Positions 1-8,153 are shown, counted from the first letter of the stretch. The stretch is 64,000 nucleotides of DNA from Paenibacillus harenae (GCF_030812415.1 NZ_JAUSST010000003.1:682001-746000); one strand, 5' to 3'. The notes: generated by a model not told the origin, from the letters alone. A program made the numbers and translations.

Positions 1-33
1 AGGTTAAGGCTAATTGGAAGGAGGGTACTGCAT

Positions 34-1167
34 ATGAACGAGTTTGATCCTGAATGGATGCAAAAATTGAAAACAACTGATCCGTTGCGGGCGAAAACCT
101 TCACCCCTGAAAAAATGTCTGTAATCGAGAAGGCAGTCGAAAATATGAACAAACCATCGAGAGGACGCAAGCGGAAGATATGGATTCCGGGCTTCGCGGC
201 AGTTGTCGCGGCCGTCATCTTCGTAAGCGGCATCCTGCCAAGCGGCCCTTATACGGGATGGCTCTCGGATCTATTCGAGAATGAACAGAATGACGGCACT
301 ACGGCCAAACCGAATCCAATCCCTCCGGATCAGGCGGATCCGCAGCCAGAGATCGAGCCCCAGCCGCCGGCGGAAACCGTCCCGTTGACCGGAAAACTGA
401 AGGACCAGCTCCAATTCAGCACGGAGAGTGAGATGACTATTTCGATCCATGACGCACAGAGCGGGAAAGACATCGATATTCCCGCTGAACGCGAGTATGT
501 TATTCTGCAAAGCCTGAACGGAACAGACTTAACTGCGGCTAAAGCTCAGGAGGCCGCTTCATCCGGTCCTGAAGCGAGCGTGTTCCTCCGTTTTTTGGTA
601 GACGGGAAAATTTATCAAATTCCTTATCGCCTGAAGGCGAACACGATCGAGTGGAAGGGACAATCGTTCTATGTGGACGACGGGATCATGCTGCTGATGC
701 ACGGACTGCTGTTGCCGGAGACGAAGCTCACACAGATCGACAGAGTTTTTGAGCAGGCGCGTAAGGAGCAGGAAAATGGCCAGGTGATCGAGCAGGAAAA
801 TCGATATGATTGGGAAAGGCTGCAGATTAACGGGAAAGACTATGCAGCTTGGGAAAAAGAACTGAAGAACCTGCCGCTTGTCAGCGAGAAAAAATACTAT
901 AATTTTTTTACCGAGAAGATGAATAGTATCAGGCAGTACGAAGGCATCACCGCGTTGAATCAGGCCATCCTTTTTGAAGATCCGAAGTATGGAACGAAAG
1001 ACGGCATCCGTGTCGGACTGACCGAAGCGGAGGTTATTGCGAAGCTTGGAGAGCCGAACAAAAAGTCGACTACGGAGTGGAGCTATAAGGACGGCGATTA
1101 TTCCCAATTTCATCTCTATTTCGAAAATGGAAAGGTCCTTTATATCGTAATCGCGATGCCGTTGTAA
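34..1167 (+). CDS. Membrane-anchored anti-sigma-like protein
   Basis: The ATG follows a GGAAGGAGGG ribosome site. About 46 charged residues precede a single membrane segment (near residues 47-67, GFAAVVAAVIFVSGIL), then a Pro/Glu/Asp-rich linker (about 75-118) and an extracytoplasmic domain. The last 60 residues (GIRVGLTEAEVIAKLGEP followed by a short beta pair) have the look of small SmpA/OmlA- or DUF4309-like domains. This topology is usual for the second gene of Paenibacillus ECF sigma operons, so the sigma gene may lie left of the window; that is inference. No catalytic motif is visible. Confidence 0.6.
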   Translation: MNEFDPEWMQKLKTTDPLRAKTFTPEKMSVIEKAVENMNKPSRGRKRKIWIPGFAAVVAAVIFVSGILPSGPYTGWLSDLFENEQNDGTTAKPNPIPPDQADPQPEIEPQPPAETVPLTGKLKDQLQFSTESEMTISIHDAQSGKDIDIPAEREYVILQSLNGTDLTAAKAQEAASSGPEASVFLRFLVDGKIYQIPYRLKANTIEWKGQSFYVDDGIMLLMHGLLLPETKLTQIDRVFEQARKEQENGQVIEQENRYDWERLQINGKDYAAWEKELKNLPLVSEKKYYNFFTEKMNSIRQYEGITALNQAILFEDPKYGTKDGIRVGLTEAEVIAKLGEPNKKSTTEWSYKDGDYSQFHLYFENGKVLYIVIAMPL

Positions 1168-1216
1168 GCGGGAGCCCTGTAAGCATAGGAGTAAGCAAAA
1201 CATCCATTACTCAACG

Positions 1217-1257
1217 GAAACGCTGAGGTTGTCGGATCGTTCGACAACCTTGCTGCG
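1217..1257. terminator. Hairpin after the membrane protein gene
   Basis: AGGTTGTCG (1226-1234) pairs with CGACAACCT (1242-1250), and an outer GAAACG/CGTTTC arm extends the stem. No clear T-run follows, so it may be a processing hairpin rather than a complete terminator. Confidence 0.4.
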
Positions 1258-1287
1258 TTTCGCTGTTAGTCGAGGTGAATATGTACA

Positions 1288-1569
1288 GTGGCTGTGGAGA
1301 TAACAACGATTCAAAGAGAAGAGCTGCTACGAAAGGCAGATGTATTAAGGCAATATGAAATCTACGGTTACCAAGTCGCTTATTACTTACTTGAAAATGA
1401 AACTCTAGCCACCAAAGCGACCACCCAAGCGTTGATTGAATTATTAAAAGATGAAGATTTCTTTCATCAAACCCAATCTCTTCAAAAGCAAAAAACGAAA
1501 CAAGTCTTCATAATGCAATCATTGTTGATCAAAAGTTTAGTTTTACAACAGACATCTTATACTGAATAG
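1288..1569 (+). CDS. Small unknown protein, sigma-region-2-like
   Basis: A 93-residue protein with a GTG start; GAGGTG lies 12 bases upstream. It is mostly helical and charged, with no signal peptide or membrane segment. The stretch YGYQVAYYLLENETLA followed by TKATTQAL resembles the first helices of ECF sigma region 2 (aromatic-rich YxVAYYLL), but regions 2.4 and 4 are missing. It could be a stand-alone Paenibacillus family or a truncated sigma factor. Function unknown. Confidence 0.45.
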   Translation: MAVEITTIQREELLRKADVLRQYEIYGYQVAYYLLENETLATKATTQALIELLKDEDFFHQTQSLQKQKTKQVFIMQSLLIKSLVLQQTSYTE

Positions 1570-1703
1570 ACATCTATTATTCTGATCGCGGATGAGCATG
1601 GTATCTTTGACTGAACTAAACGGGTACGAAAGCATTCGTAGCTCCAGTTATCCTAGTATAGCAACATTCCCTATAAATTGTAGCCAACCTCGGAAGGGCA
1701 GCC

Positions 1704-1961
1704 ATGGCAGCCCTTCGCTACGCTAACTGGCAGTTTAATGTAATGCTATATCATTACAAAGAAACCCAAAATATCATCACGGATCTTGAACAACATCCCT
1801 TAGCTCCAATAATTCAATACTTCCCAGAAACTTTTAGCTTTTACTTAATAACTGACTCTCTTTGGTTGGATCTTTTTATTTTTGTGGGCTTCTCGTTTTT
1901 GATATTTTTATTTGCAAACATCCTATTTATTAAAATGAACAATAATAAATTGTTACCTTAG
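1704..1961 (+). CDS. Possible small membrane protein
   Basis: An 85-residue open frame with a weak GGAAGGG site 7 bases before the ATG. Residues about 50-78 (LWLDLFIFVGFSFLIFLFA) form one convincing membrane segment followed by a short lysine-containing tail, giving an N-out single-pass topology. The N-terminal half has no recognisable motif, and the start lies in an imperfect palindrome (GGGCAGCCATGGCAGCCC). It may be a fragment of a larger protein. Confidence 0.3.
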   Translation: MAALRYANWQFNVMLYHYKETQNIITDLEQHPLAPIIQYFPETFSFYLITDSLWLDLFIFVGFSFLIFLFANILFIKMNNNKLLP

Positions 1962-2067
1962 TCGAAGATCAAATACGGTGAACCGTATTGCAAATAGTGG
2001 TAAAGCGGAGCTGGAAACAAAGAACGTCCCTAAACGGCCGCTAAAGCAGCTTATGAAACAGAGGAAG

Positions 2068-2097
2068 AACCGGCCCGATTTGGAGGTCGGTTTCTTT
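2068..2097 (+). terminator. Putative terminator
   Basis: AACCGGCC (2068-2075) pairs with GGTCGGTT (2085-2092, one G-U pair), followed by TCTTT. It separates the small membrane ORF from the azoreductase gene. Confidence 0.5.
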
Positions 2098-2230
2098 GCA
2101 TGAGGAGTTCTAAGCCATAAATGTCACAAAATATAGCCGTTATTTGTCTAATAAGTGTTTCAAGGGGAAAGTGAGTGGTAATTGAATCATCAAACTGCAG
2201 GTCGAAATTGAAGACAAGGGAGAGAAGAAG

Positions 2231-2857
2231 ATGGAAAAGCTACTCGTTATTAATGCACACCCGAAAGTGGATGCCGATTCGTCCGTAAGCCTAATGGTGC
2301 TTCGTCATTTTCTGGAAACGTATAAAAAACTTAATCCGGATGGGCCGATTGAACAAATCGATTTATATCGGGAACATGTTCCTTGCATTGATCGTGACTT
2401 TCTGAGCGCACGGGAAAAAATTAAGGGGGGCGGCCACTTGACTGAAGAAGAGCAGAGGCTTACCTCCCGTATGTCGGAAATTCTTAAACAATTTAAAAGT
2501 GCGAAAAAGTACGTCATCGCCATGCCGCTCCATAACTTTAACGTCCCGTCGAAGCTAAAAGACTACATGGATAACATTCTGATTTCCAAAGAGACTTTCG
2601 CCTATACAGACAAGGGATCGGTTGGACTGCTAAACGACGGTAGGAACGTTCTCGTCATTCAAGCGAGCGACGGAATCTATACGAACCAAGATTGGTATGC
2701 GGAAGTTGAGTTCTCACACAAATTCTTAAAATCAATGTTCAACTTTATGGGGGTCGACTATCAAATCATCCGTGCACAGGGGAATTATTTTTTGAAGAGA
2801 GATGAGGTTTTGGCAAAGGCATTTCAAGAAGTTGATACTGCGGCCGCTTCCTTTTAG
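2231..2857 (+). CDS. azoR: FMN-dependent NADH-azoreductase/quinone reductase
   Basis: A 208-residue cytoplasmic flavodoxin-fold protein, the usual AzoR length. It opens with strand 1 and the phosphate loop (LLVINAHPKVDADSSVS), continues with the AMPLHNFNVPSKLKDYMDN segment typical of AzoR FMN binding, and has a dimer-side GVDYQIIRAQG strand. Family members use NADH and FMN to reduce quinones or azo compounds by two-electron steps and protect against quinone or thiol stress. The ATG follows AGGGAGAGAAG. It stands alone between two terminators. Confidence 0.85.
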   Translation: MEKLLVINAHPKVDADSSVSLMVLRHFLETYKKLNPDGPIEQIDLYREHVPCIDRDFLSAREKIKGGGHLTEEEQRLTSRMSEILKQFKSAKKYVIAMPLHNFNVPSKLKDYMDNILISKETFAYTDKGSVGLLNDGRNVLVIQASDGIYTNQDWYAEVEFSHKFLKSMFNFMGVDYQIIRAQGNYFLKRDEVLAKAFQEVDTAAASF

Positions 2858-2935
2858 CGATCTTTTTTCAATTCACTGTAACTTCCCTAGAAATTTATTG
2901 AAAAAGTAAAGGGGCTGCCCAGTCCGCCTTACCAT

Positions 2936-2973
2936 AACAAGGAGCAGATCACTGATGCGCTGCTCCTTGTTTC
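2936..2973 (+). terminator. Terminator of the azoreductase gene
   Basis: AACAAGGAGCAG (2936-2947) pairs exactly with CTGCTCCTTGTT (2960-2971), with a 12-base loop and a short T tract. Confidence 0.75.
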
Positions 2974-3063
2974 ATTGAAGTAACGGGCAGGAAGAGCATA
3001 ATATTAAAAGATGGTACTGATGGAGCACCATGTACCTAAATTTCAGTATTTGATTCGAAGTTC

Positions 3064-3094
3064 TTGACTATGACGTTAGGTCATAGTGCATAAT
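3064..3094 (+). promoter_or_regulatory. MerR-type promoter with 19-bp spacer and operator
   Basis: A -35 TTGACT (3064-3069) and a -10 CATAAT (3089-3094) are separated by 19 bp. The spacer is filled by a perfect inverted repeat, ACTATGAC (3067-3074), GTTAG, GTCATAGT (3080-3087). Over-long spacers with a central dyad are the known hallmark of MerR-activated promoters, and the MerR gene is the second gene of this operon, so autoregulation is the simple reading. Confidence 0.8.
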
Positions 3095-3131
3095 CCTCTC
3101 TATGAATACATAACTAGGAGTGAGGGAGTGA

Positions 3132-4067
3132 GTGAGAGATATGAACATAATAACATTGCGCTCAGATCATATTTATCAAAAAGTTGCCCAAGCTGCGCCC
3201 GAGGAAAAACTTGAGTTATTCAGAAACGAAATGATGGCTCCCTTTATGAAACAATGGCAAATTCAACAGATTCCTTTTAAAGCTGAAGAGGCGAATGGTT
3301 TTGACGTTATTACGTTTAATAGTATGATGCATCGATCCCCTGATCAGATTACCCAGCAGATTTCACCTGAGGTAGAGTTGATTTCGTCAGATTCTTTTTG
3401 GTTAGAGTGTGAGCAAGCTGTAAGGAAAAGCCTCCGTCTATTTATAGAACATGAAATAAGTCTCCCCGTATCCGAATATTTGTTTACCATTCAACTAGGG
3501 AATCCGGAAAGCCGTGCCTTAGCAATAAACGAAGGATATAGCGGCTTTGGGGGCATTCCCGGGTTTATCTGGGGTACAATCTTGCCAAATGAGTACACGA
3601 TTCCTCGAATGAAGGCTGCGCTGGCGCACGAATGCAACCATAATGTGCGATATCAATTTATTCAGTGGGATCACACCGTTAATTTGGGCGAGCTAATTGT
3701 AAGTGAAGGATTAGCTGAAAACTACGCTACGTTCATGTTTGGAGAAGAATTGCTCGGCCCTTGGGTAACGAAAACAAACGCAGAAACACTTAACGGACGC
3801 ATAAAGCCTGTGCTTAGAGGGCAATTGCAACTAACCGGGTTTGATAAATTTGCTCCGTATCTTTACGGTGACGAGATTGCTAAGCTTCAAAACATTGAAC
3901 CGGTCAATATGCCTTATTGCGCCGGATACGCTTGCGGATATCATTTAATCCAATATTATTTAAGAAAAACAGGAAGAACGATTTTCGAGGCCACAATAAC
4001 CCCTGCTGCTCAAATACTAGACGAAGTAAAAGGATTTTGGGATGAAGAAACCATTATTAGCGGTTAA
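3132..4067 (+). CDS. DUF2268-type putative zinc metalloprotease
   Basis: A 311-residue soluble protein of the DUF2268/YjaZ kind. The HECNH motif (residues about 175-179, in ALAHECNHNVRY) is the zinc-binding HExxH, and the following ELIVSEGLAENYA supplies the expected downstream glutamate of a gluzincin-like site. No signal peptide is present, so it should act in the cytoplasm; the substrate is unknown. The start is uncertain: GTG at 3132 (AGGAG 11 bases upstream) or ATG at 3141. The gene overlaps the MerR regulator by 26 bases and follows a MerR-type promoter, so its level probably responds to a small-molecule signal. Confidence 0.8.
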   Translation: MRDMNIITLRSDHIYQKVAQAAPEEKLELFRNEMMAPFMKQWQIQQIPFKAEEANGFDVITFNSMMHRSPDQITQQISPEVELISSDSFWLECEQAVRKSLRLFIEHEISLPVSEYLFTIQLGNPESRALAINEGYSGFGGIPGFIWGTILPNEYTIPRMKAALAHECNHNVRYQFIQWDHTVNLGELIVSEGLAENYATFMFGEELLGPWVTKTNAETLNGRIKPVLRGQLQLTGFDKFAPYLYGDEIAKLQNIEPVNMPYCAGYACGYHLIQYYLRKTGRTIFEATITPAAQILDEVKGFWDEETIISG

Positions 4068-4782
4068 AGATATAATCCAGATTACAGGCATTACAGCTCG
4101 GACCCTGCATTATTACGATAGAATCCATTTATTTAAACCGACATATCTGACGGAAAACGGTTATCGCCTGTATGATCGAAGCAGTTTGGAAAAACTTCAA
4201 ACGATTTTGTTCTTAAAGGAATTGGATTTTTCCTTGAAAGAAATTGCGGACATTTTAAAGCTGACCAGGCAAGAACAGCAAAAATTATTAAAGAAGCAGA
4301 AACAAACCTTATTATCGAGAAAACAAAGACTAGAAACAATCATGGTTGCCCTCGAAGAATACGTTTCGGGGAACGATATTAGTAATTTGCAAATCTTCAA
4401 TAGTTCTTTGCCATTGAAAGAACAATATGCAAATGAGGCAAGATTCATTTATGGTGAAACAGAAATGTATAAAGAGTTTAATGAAACGTTGGAAAAATTA
4501 TCGCCAGATGATAAAGAGGAACGTTTTCAATCCATGGAGGAAATATTCAAACAAATTGCGTCTTGTGTCGATCAGAATCCTTCCTCCGATGAAGTTCAGC
4601 GATTAATCGAGGAGTGGAAAAAAAATCTAATGCAATTCATGACCTGCGATGCAGAGTTACTGGCTTGCATTGCCAATACCTACAAATTCGATGCACGATT
4701 CAAAAACTATTTTAATCAATATAGCAACGAGGATTTTGCAGATTTTCTTTACAGTGCAATCATGTATAATATCAATCGGTAA
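4042..4782 (+). CDS. MerR family regulator with TipAS-like effector domain
   Basis: A 246-residue regulator. Residues about 7-75 form the MerR winged helix (TGITARTLHYYDRIHLFKP, then NGYRLYDRSSLEKLQ), residues about 75-115 the dimer coiled coil, and the last 120 residues resemble the TipAS drug-recognition domain (YGETEMYKEFNETLEKL, later FDARFKNYFNQY). Family members such as Mta and TipA untwist long-spacer promoters when a ligand is bound. The start codon lies within the protease gene, so the two are translationally coupled. The predicted operator is at 3067-3087. Confidence 0.88.
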   Translation: MKKPLLAVKDIIQITGITARTLHYYDRIHLFKPTYLTENGYRLYDRSSLEKLQTILFLKELDFSLKEIADILKLTRQEQQKLLKKQKQTLLSRKQRLETIMVALEEYVSGNDISNLQIFNSSLPLKEQYANEARFIYGETEMYKEFNETLEKLSPDDKEERFQSMEEIFKQIASCVDQNPSSDEVQRLIEEWKKNLMQFMTCDAELLACIANTYKFDARFKNYFNQYSNEDFADFLYSAIMYNINR

Positions 4783-5024
4783 TATTTTCCACGCTTATTT
4801 ACCCAGTACGCTTGTCCTTTTGTTTAGACTCGTTGCACATATGGACTTCGTAATAATTGGGTTGATTTAGACGGCGCATATCGGAATCGATTGTTTCATG
4901 GGGTATGGGTTGAAGTATGATATCGGCTTTAAAGATACGCACATCAATCGGCTTTAGGCTGTTCAATTAACGGAGAACGATAATTGAAAAACATCATATG
5001 GAAAAAGTCTGTTGGGGGAAAAAT
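4783..5024. other. Intergenic region, no convincing gene
   Basis: Apart from the dyad at 4964-4986, this A+T-rich stretch after the MerR gene shows only short broken frames without ribosome sites. With the relic at 5025-5119 and the terminator at 5200-5240 it makes up a 466-base gap between genes. Confidence 0.5.
4964..4986. repeat. Dispersed 21-23-bp dyad, copy 1
   Basis: CAATTA-ACGGAGAACGA-TAATTG, a perfect 6-bp inverted repeat around an 11-bp core. Copies with the same spacing occur at 8035-8055 and 8115-8135. Confidence 0.5.
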
Positions 5025-5119
5025 ATGAAGAAAGTATTTGTTATTTTTTATTGTTATGCGTATTCTTATCGACTCAAACAGTGCCCGTTTCAACGAATGA
5101 TAGGTTTCGTAAGGCTTAA
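5025..5119 (+). pseudogene. Broken gene for a small secreted peptide
   Basis: A GGGGGAAAAAT site precedes ATG at 5025. The first eight codons read MKKVFVIF. After the T6 run a one-base shift is needed to continue LLLCVFLSTQTVPVSTN and a stop at 5117. Together they make a textbook signal peptide, while the unshifted frame gives no sensible protein. Either the gene is frameshifted in the homopolymer or the assembly has a one-base error. No function can be assigned. Confidence 0.4.
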
Positions 5120-5199
5120 AGATCTTGTGAAGACATCCCGAAAGACTAATCCTAGATTATCCTCGATAAACACCCTAATCGATTAATAATATGCTATTA

Positions 5200-5240
5200 A
5201 AAAACCATCCTTTCCCCGAAGGAAAGGATGGTTTTTTAAA
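5200..5240. terminator. Strong bidirectional terminator
   Basis: AACCATCCTTTCC pairs exactly with GGAAAGGATGGTT across a 5-base loop. A6 lies on the left and T6 on the right, so it can end transcription from both sides; it mainly serves the RCC1 gene on the minus strand. Confidence 0.9.
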
Positions 5241-5248
5241 AACTTCCG

Positions 5249-6409
5249 TCACTTTTTACATTTTTTATTTGAACATACATTGAACGGGGTGGTGCGGTCA
5301 TAACCATTGCCAAAAAAACCGTCTCCAAGTTGGCCGTAGTCATTGTCTCCCCAAGACCAAACGGTTCTGTCGCTTTGAACGGCCAAACTATGTGAAGAGC
5401 CTGCAGAAACGGCAGCCCCCGTACCGAGGTCGGTTACCTGAACGGGAGAGGAGCTGCTTGTCGTGGTACCTTCGCCGAGCTGACCGGAAGCATTATATCC
5501 CCATGCCCAAATCGTTCCATCGTACTTGAGTGCCAAACTATGCGAAGAGCCTGCAGAAACAGCAGCCACCGAACCAAGGTTGGTTACCTGAACGGGAGTA
5601 TTACTATGTGTTGTGGTTCCATTGCCAAGTTGGCCGATGTTATTAGCCCCCCAAGCCCAAACGGTCCCATCGCTTTTGTGCGCCAAACTATGCGAATTGC
5701 CTGCTGAGACGGCGATGGCCGAACCGAGATTGGATACTTGGACGGGAGTGATGCGGTGTTCCGTGGTTCCATCACCCAGTTGGCCAGAACCGTTATATCC
5801 CCAAGCCCAAACGGTTCCGTCGCTTTTGACTGCAAGGCTAAATCCGTCGCCAGTAGCAATAGCAACTACAGAATCGAGACTCTGCACTTGAACGGGAGTG
5901 ATGCGATTTATCGTGGTTCCGTCGCCGAGTTCGCCGTAATTATTCGTTCCCCAAGCCCAAACGGTTCCGTCGCTTTTGACTGCCAGACTATGAGAACTTC
6001 CCGCAGATACTGCAGCAACTGAATCAAGACCTTTCACTTGAACGGGAATCAAGCGATCATATGCGGTTCCATCGCCAAGTTGGCCGAACATATTCCCGCC
6101 CCAACCCCATAAAGTGCCGTCGCTTTTTACTGCAAAGCTGTGTACCCCACCGGCAGCTATGGAGATCACCGAATCGAGGCCATGAACCTGAACCGGTAAA
6201 TAACGGTCCGTTTTGCTCCCGTCACCCAGTTGGGCCCTGATGTTCCCTCCCCAAGCCCAAACGGTCCCATCCTTCTGAAGCAAGAGAGAATGAACCCTGC
6301 CTCCGGCAACCATCATCGTTTCTTCCGAGGAACTCTCTGCTACCACCGTGTTCGAAAAAAGAACAAGAAGGAGAAAGATGATTCCCAATATTCGATATCG
6401 TTTTCTCAT
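5249..6409 (-). CDS. Secreted seven-repeat RCC1-like beta-propeller protein
   Basis: A 386-residue exported protein. ATG at 6409 has GGGAGG nine bases upstream. An n-region MRKRYR and a hydrophobic core (ILGIIFLLLVLFSNTVV) end at a likely AES cleavage site. The rest is seven tandem units of about 50 residues, each with the RCC1 signature (SHSLAVKSDGTVWAWG, then GQLGDGT and PVQV), enough to close a seven-bladed propeller. There is no transmembrane anchor, LPXTG or SLH motif, so it is probably released or wall-associated. The tail ends CSNKKCKK, possibly a disulfide. Bacterial RCC1 propellers are usually binding scaffolds; the partner is unknown. Confidence 0.88.
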   Translation of the reverse strand: MRKRYRILGIIFLLLVLFSNTVVAESSSEETMMVAGGRVHSLLLQKDGTVWAWGGNIRAQLGDGSKTDRYLPVQVHGLDSVISIAAGGVHSFAVKSDGTLWGWGGNMFGQLGDGTAYDRLIPVQVKGLDSVAAVSAGSSHSLAVKSDGTVWAWGTNNYGELGDGTTINRITPVQVQSLDSVVAIATGDGFSLAVKSDGTVWAWGYNGSGQLGDGTTEHRITPVQVSNLGSAIAVSAGNSHSLAHKSDGTVWAWGANNIGQLGNGTTTHSNTPVQVTNLGSVAAVSAGSSHSLALKYDGTIWAWGYNASGQLGEGTTTSSSSPVQVTDLGTGAAVSAGSSHSLAVQSDRTVWSWGDNDYGQLGDGFFGNGYDRTTPFNVCSNKKCKK

Positions 6410-6767
6410 CAATATTTACCTCCCATTAAATAAGGATCAAGCGTATGCTTGTCCTCAGATCTGCTATGCTTGTACACAAAGATGATCGTCCATACCAGGT
6501 ATAGTCGGCTTCTCAAAGAGGTGAGATGGAGCGGTCGAAACAGTTTGTCCCAATACTGGTAAGCGCTTACCGTTTTCAGTTTACCAAATACACCCAATGA
6601 TAGTCTATACTACTTTTGTTTCATAATGCTTAAAGATATTATCCTTCTTAGTCATAATCTCCCGGTCAATCATTGTTCTTTGTTCGTTCAGCCCATTAAA
6701 GGATTTTGGACTGTGTAGATAATGTGGCGATCCAGATTATTGCAAATTATAAAAATAGCGGTAATAA
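6410..6767. other. Intergenic region upstream of the RCC1 gene
   Basis: No supported gene. It contains the RCC1 ribosome site, a CAAGC/GCTTG dyad near 6438-6451 and the palindrome at 6558-6571. The right part (6650-6767) has short coding-like but interrupted frames that merge into the glyoxalase relic. Confidence 0.5.
6558..6571. promoter_or_regulatory. LacI/CcpA-type operator candidate
   Basis: GGTAAGCGCTTACC is a perfect 14-bp palindrome with the central CG and AAGCGCTT core of CcpA cre and LacI-family sites (12 of 14 positions match TGTAAGCGCTTACA). It lies about 150 bp upstream of the RCC1 start, in a position that could control that gene. Confidence 0.45.
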
Positions 6768-7204
6768 ACAGGACGGTTAGCATTCGCTGAAAATCCACCA
6801 TCGGAAGCTTTGCAGACACAGATTCACACGCAGCATCCGAATGGGGCAATCGAGTTAGTCGAAGCGATCCTTGCGTCGAAGATGGAGAGCTTGAAGCATG
6901 TGCGGCGCGATATCGACTTTATTTGGGAACTCAGCCGCAAAAAGAGGGGGAGGTATGTGTGTTTGATCTCGGTGGCGGGCGCATTACGATCATTCCTAAG
7001 TCCCGTTTAACCGATTTGCTTCCGGGAGAAGCCCTCCCGTCTTTACCGGGATTTGCCGGATATACAGTAAAGGTGCATAACCTTTCTGTTACCCGACAGC
7101 ATCTTGAATCAAATGGATTTCCGGTTATTGAGACGGCGAGGGGAGATGTTTTTGTACCGGGTGCCTCCCTTATCGGGACGGCTCTCGCTTTCAGGCAAGG
7201 CTGA
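6768..7204 (+). pseudogene. Relic of a VOC/glyoxalase-like gene
   Basis: One frame reads ENPPSEALQTQIHTQHPNG and AIELVEA, typical of the middle of glyoxalase-like (Glyoxalase_3) proteins. The reading then shifts near 6850-6870 to another frame giving VEDGELEACAARYRLYLG, GEVCVFDLGGGRITIIPKS and a C-terminus ending at 7204. The N-terminal half is missing and an in-frame TAA stands at 6765. It is a truncated, frameshifted remnant and no product is expected. Confidence 0.6.
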
Positions 7205-7291
7205 ACATCTGACTCTATATTATAACCAACCGACTTTAAAAGATTTTTAAATTTGAAGTTAATTATCTTGCTACAGAAATGCTGCTTCGGA

Positions 7292-7816
7292 CTAATATTC
7301 CGAAGACAAAATACTATATAGAAACGAATCGTGCCATTTCTCTTTGAAAAATAGATGTTCACGGAAGTGGCCTTCTTTGCGCATACCGAGTTTCTCCATT
7401 ACACGAAAGGAGCCCTTGTTTTGAGGTCTGCAAGTAGCACATATGCGATGAAGTTTCAGTTCTTTAAAACCGAAGCTCAGCATAGCCTTAGCAGCTTCGG
7501 ATGCAAAACCATGACCCCAATAGTCTCGATTCAGGACGTAACCCATTTCACCTTGTAATGCTTCTTTCTTGATTATACTGCACGCTCCAATTAACGAATT
7601 TGATTCTTTGACCGCAATTGCAACCGTAAATTGATTTCTTGGCTGCTCACTTTGAGAGGCAATAACGTCCTCGATGAATGCTCGTGTGTCGTCAAGCGTG
7701 TTCGGCCCCCAGTCCGTGTATCGGCAAACTTCAATGTCGGAAGCGTAGTTGTGAACTGCCTGAACATCCTCCGAGGTAAACTCACGCAAAATCAAACGAT
7801 CGGTTTGTAAAATCAT
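7292..7816 (-). CDS. GNAT N-acetyltransferase, RimJ/RimL type
   Basis: A 174-residue single-domain acetyltransferase. It opens with the RimJ-like LQTDRLILREFTSEDV motif. The acetyl-CoA loop appears as NRDYWGHGFASEAAKAML (the R/QxxGxG/A-type signature), followed by NKGSFRVMEKLGMRKEGHF, which is standard for motif B. Members acetylate N-terminal amines of ribosomal proteins or small molecules and antibiotics; the substrate cannot be told. AAAGGTGG precedes the ATG. It is monocistronic. Confidence 0.88.
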   Translation of the reverse strand: MILQTDRLILREFTSEDVQAVHNYASDIEVCRYTDWGPNTLDDTRAFIEDVIASQSEQPRNQFTVAIAVKESNSLIGACSIIKKEALQGEMGYVLNRDYWGHGFASEAAKAMLSFGFKELKLHRICATCRPQNKGSFRVMEKLGMRKEGHFREHLFFKEKWHDSFLYSILSSEY

Positions 7817-8034
7817 AAAACACCACCTTTGACTTTTGTATTAATTATAGATCTAGTTAGGCAAAAGGTAAATTATAGAGGAAGGACAAACCACTGTTCA
7901 ACTACCAGGTAACGATAGGATTTTTTATGGAAAAGTTATAATGGATGTCACAAGTACATATAAGCCAAGGAGTTAGAAGAAGCTTTCATCGGTGATCTCA
8001 CTCGATAGCAATCGAAAATTGGAGCTATTCATTA

Positions 8035-8055
8035 AGCTATCGGGGAACTATAGTT
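8035..8055. repeat. Dispersed dyad, copy 2
   Basis: AGCTA-TCGGGGAACTA-TAGTT has the same 5-11-5 layout as copies 1 and 3, with one mismatch in the arms. It also contains the perfect palindrome GAACTATAGTTC (8045-8056). Confidence 0.45.
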
Positions 8056-8114
8056 CAGTTGGAATCCAACATTGGTTTAACCAATGCATGTAGGTGATGT
8101 TCTGATTGGGATTG

Positions 8115-8135
8115 AACTAACGGAGAATAGTAGTT
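8115..8135. repeat. Dispersed dyad, copy 3
   Basis: AACTA-ACGGAGAATAG-TAGTT has perfect 5-bp arms around an 11-bp core; the core begins ACGGAGAA as in copy 1. Confidence 0.5.
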
Positions 8136-8153
8136 GAATAGCCAAAATGAATG

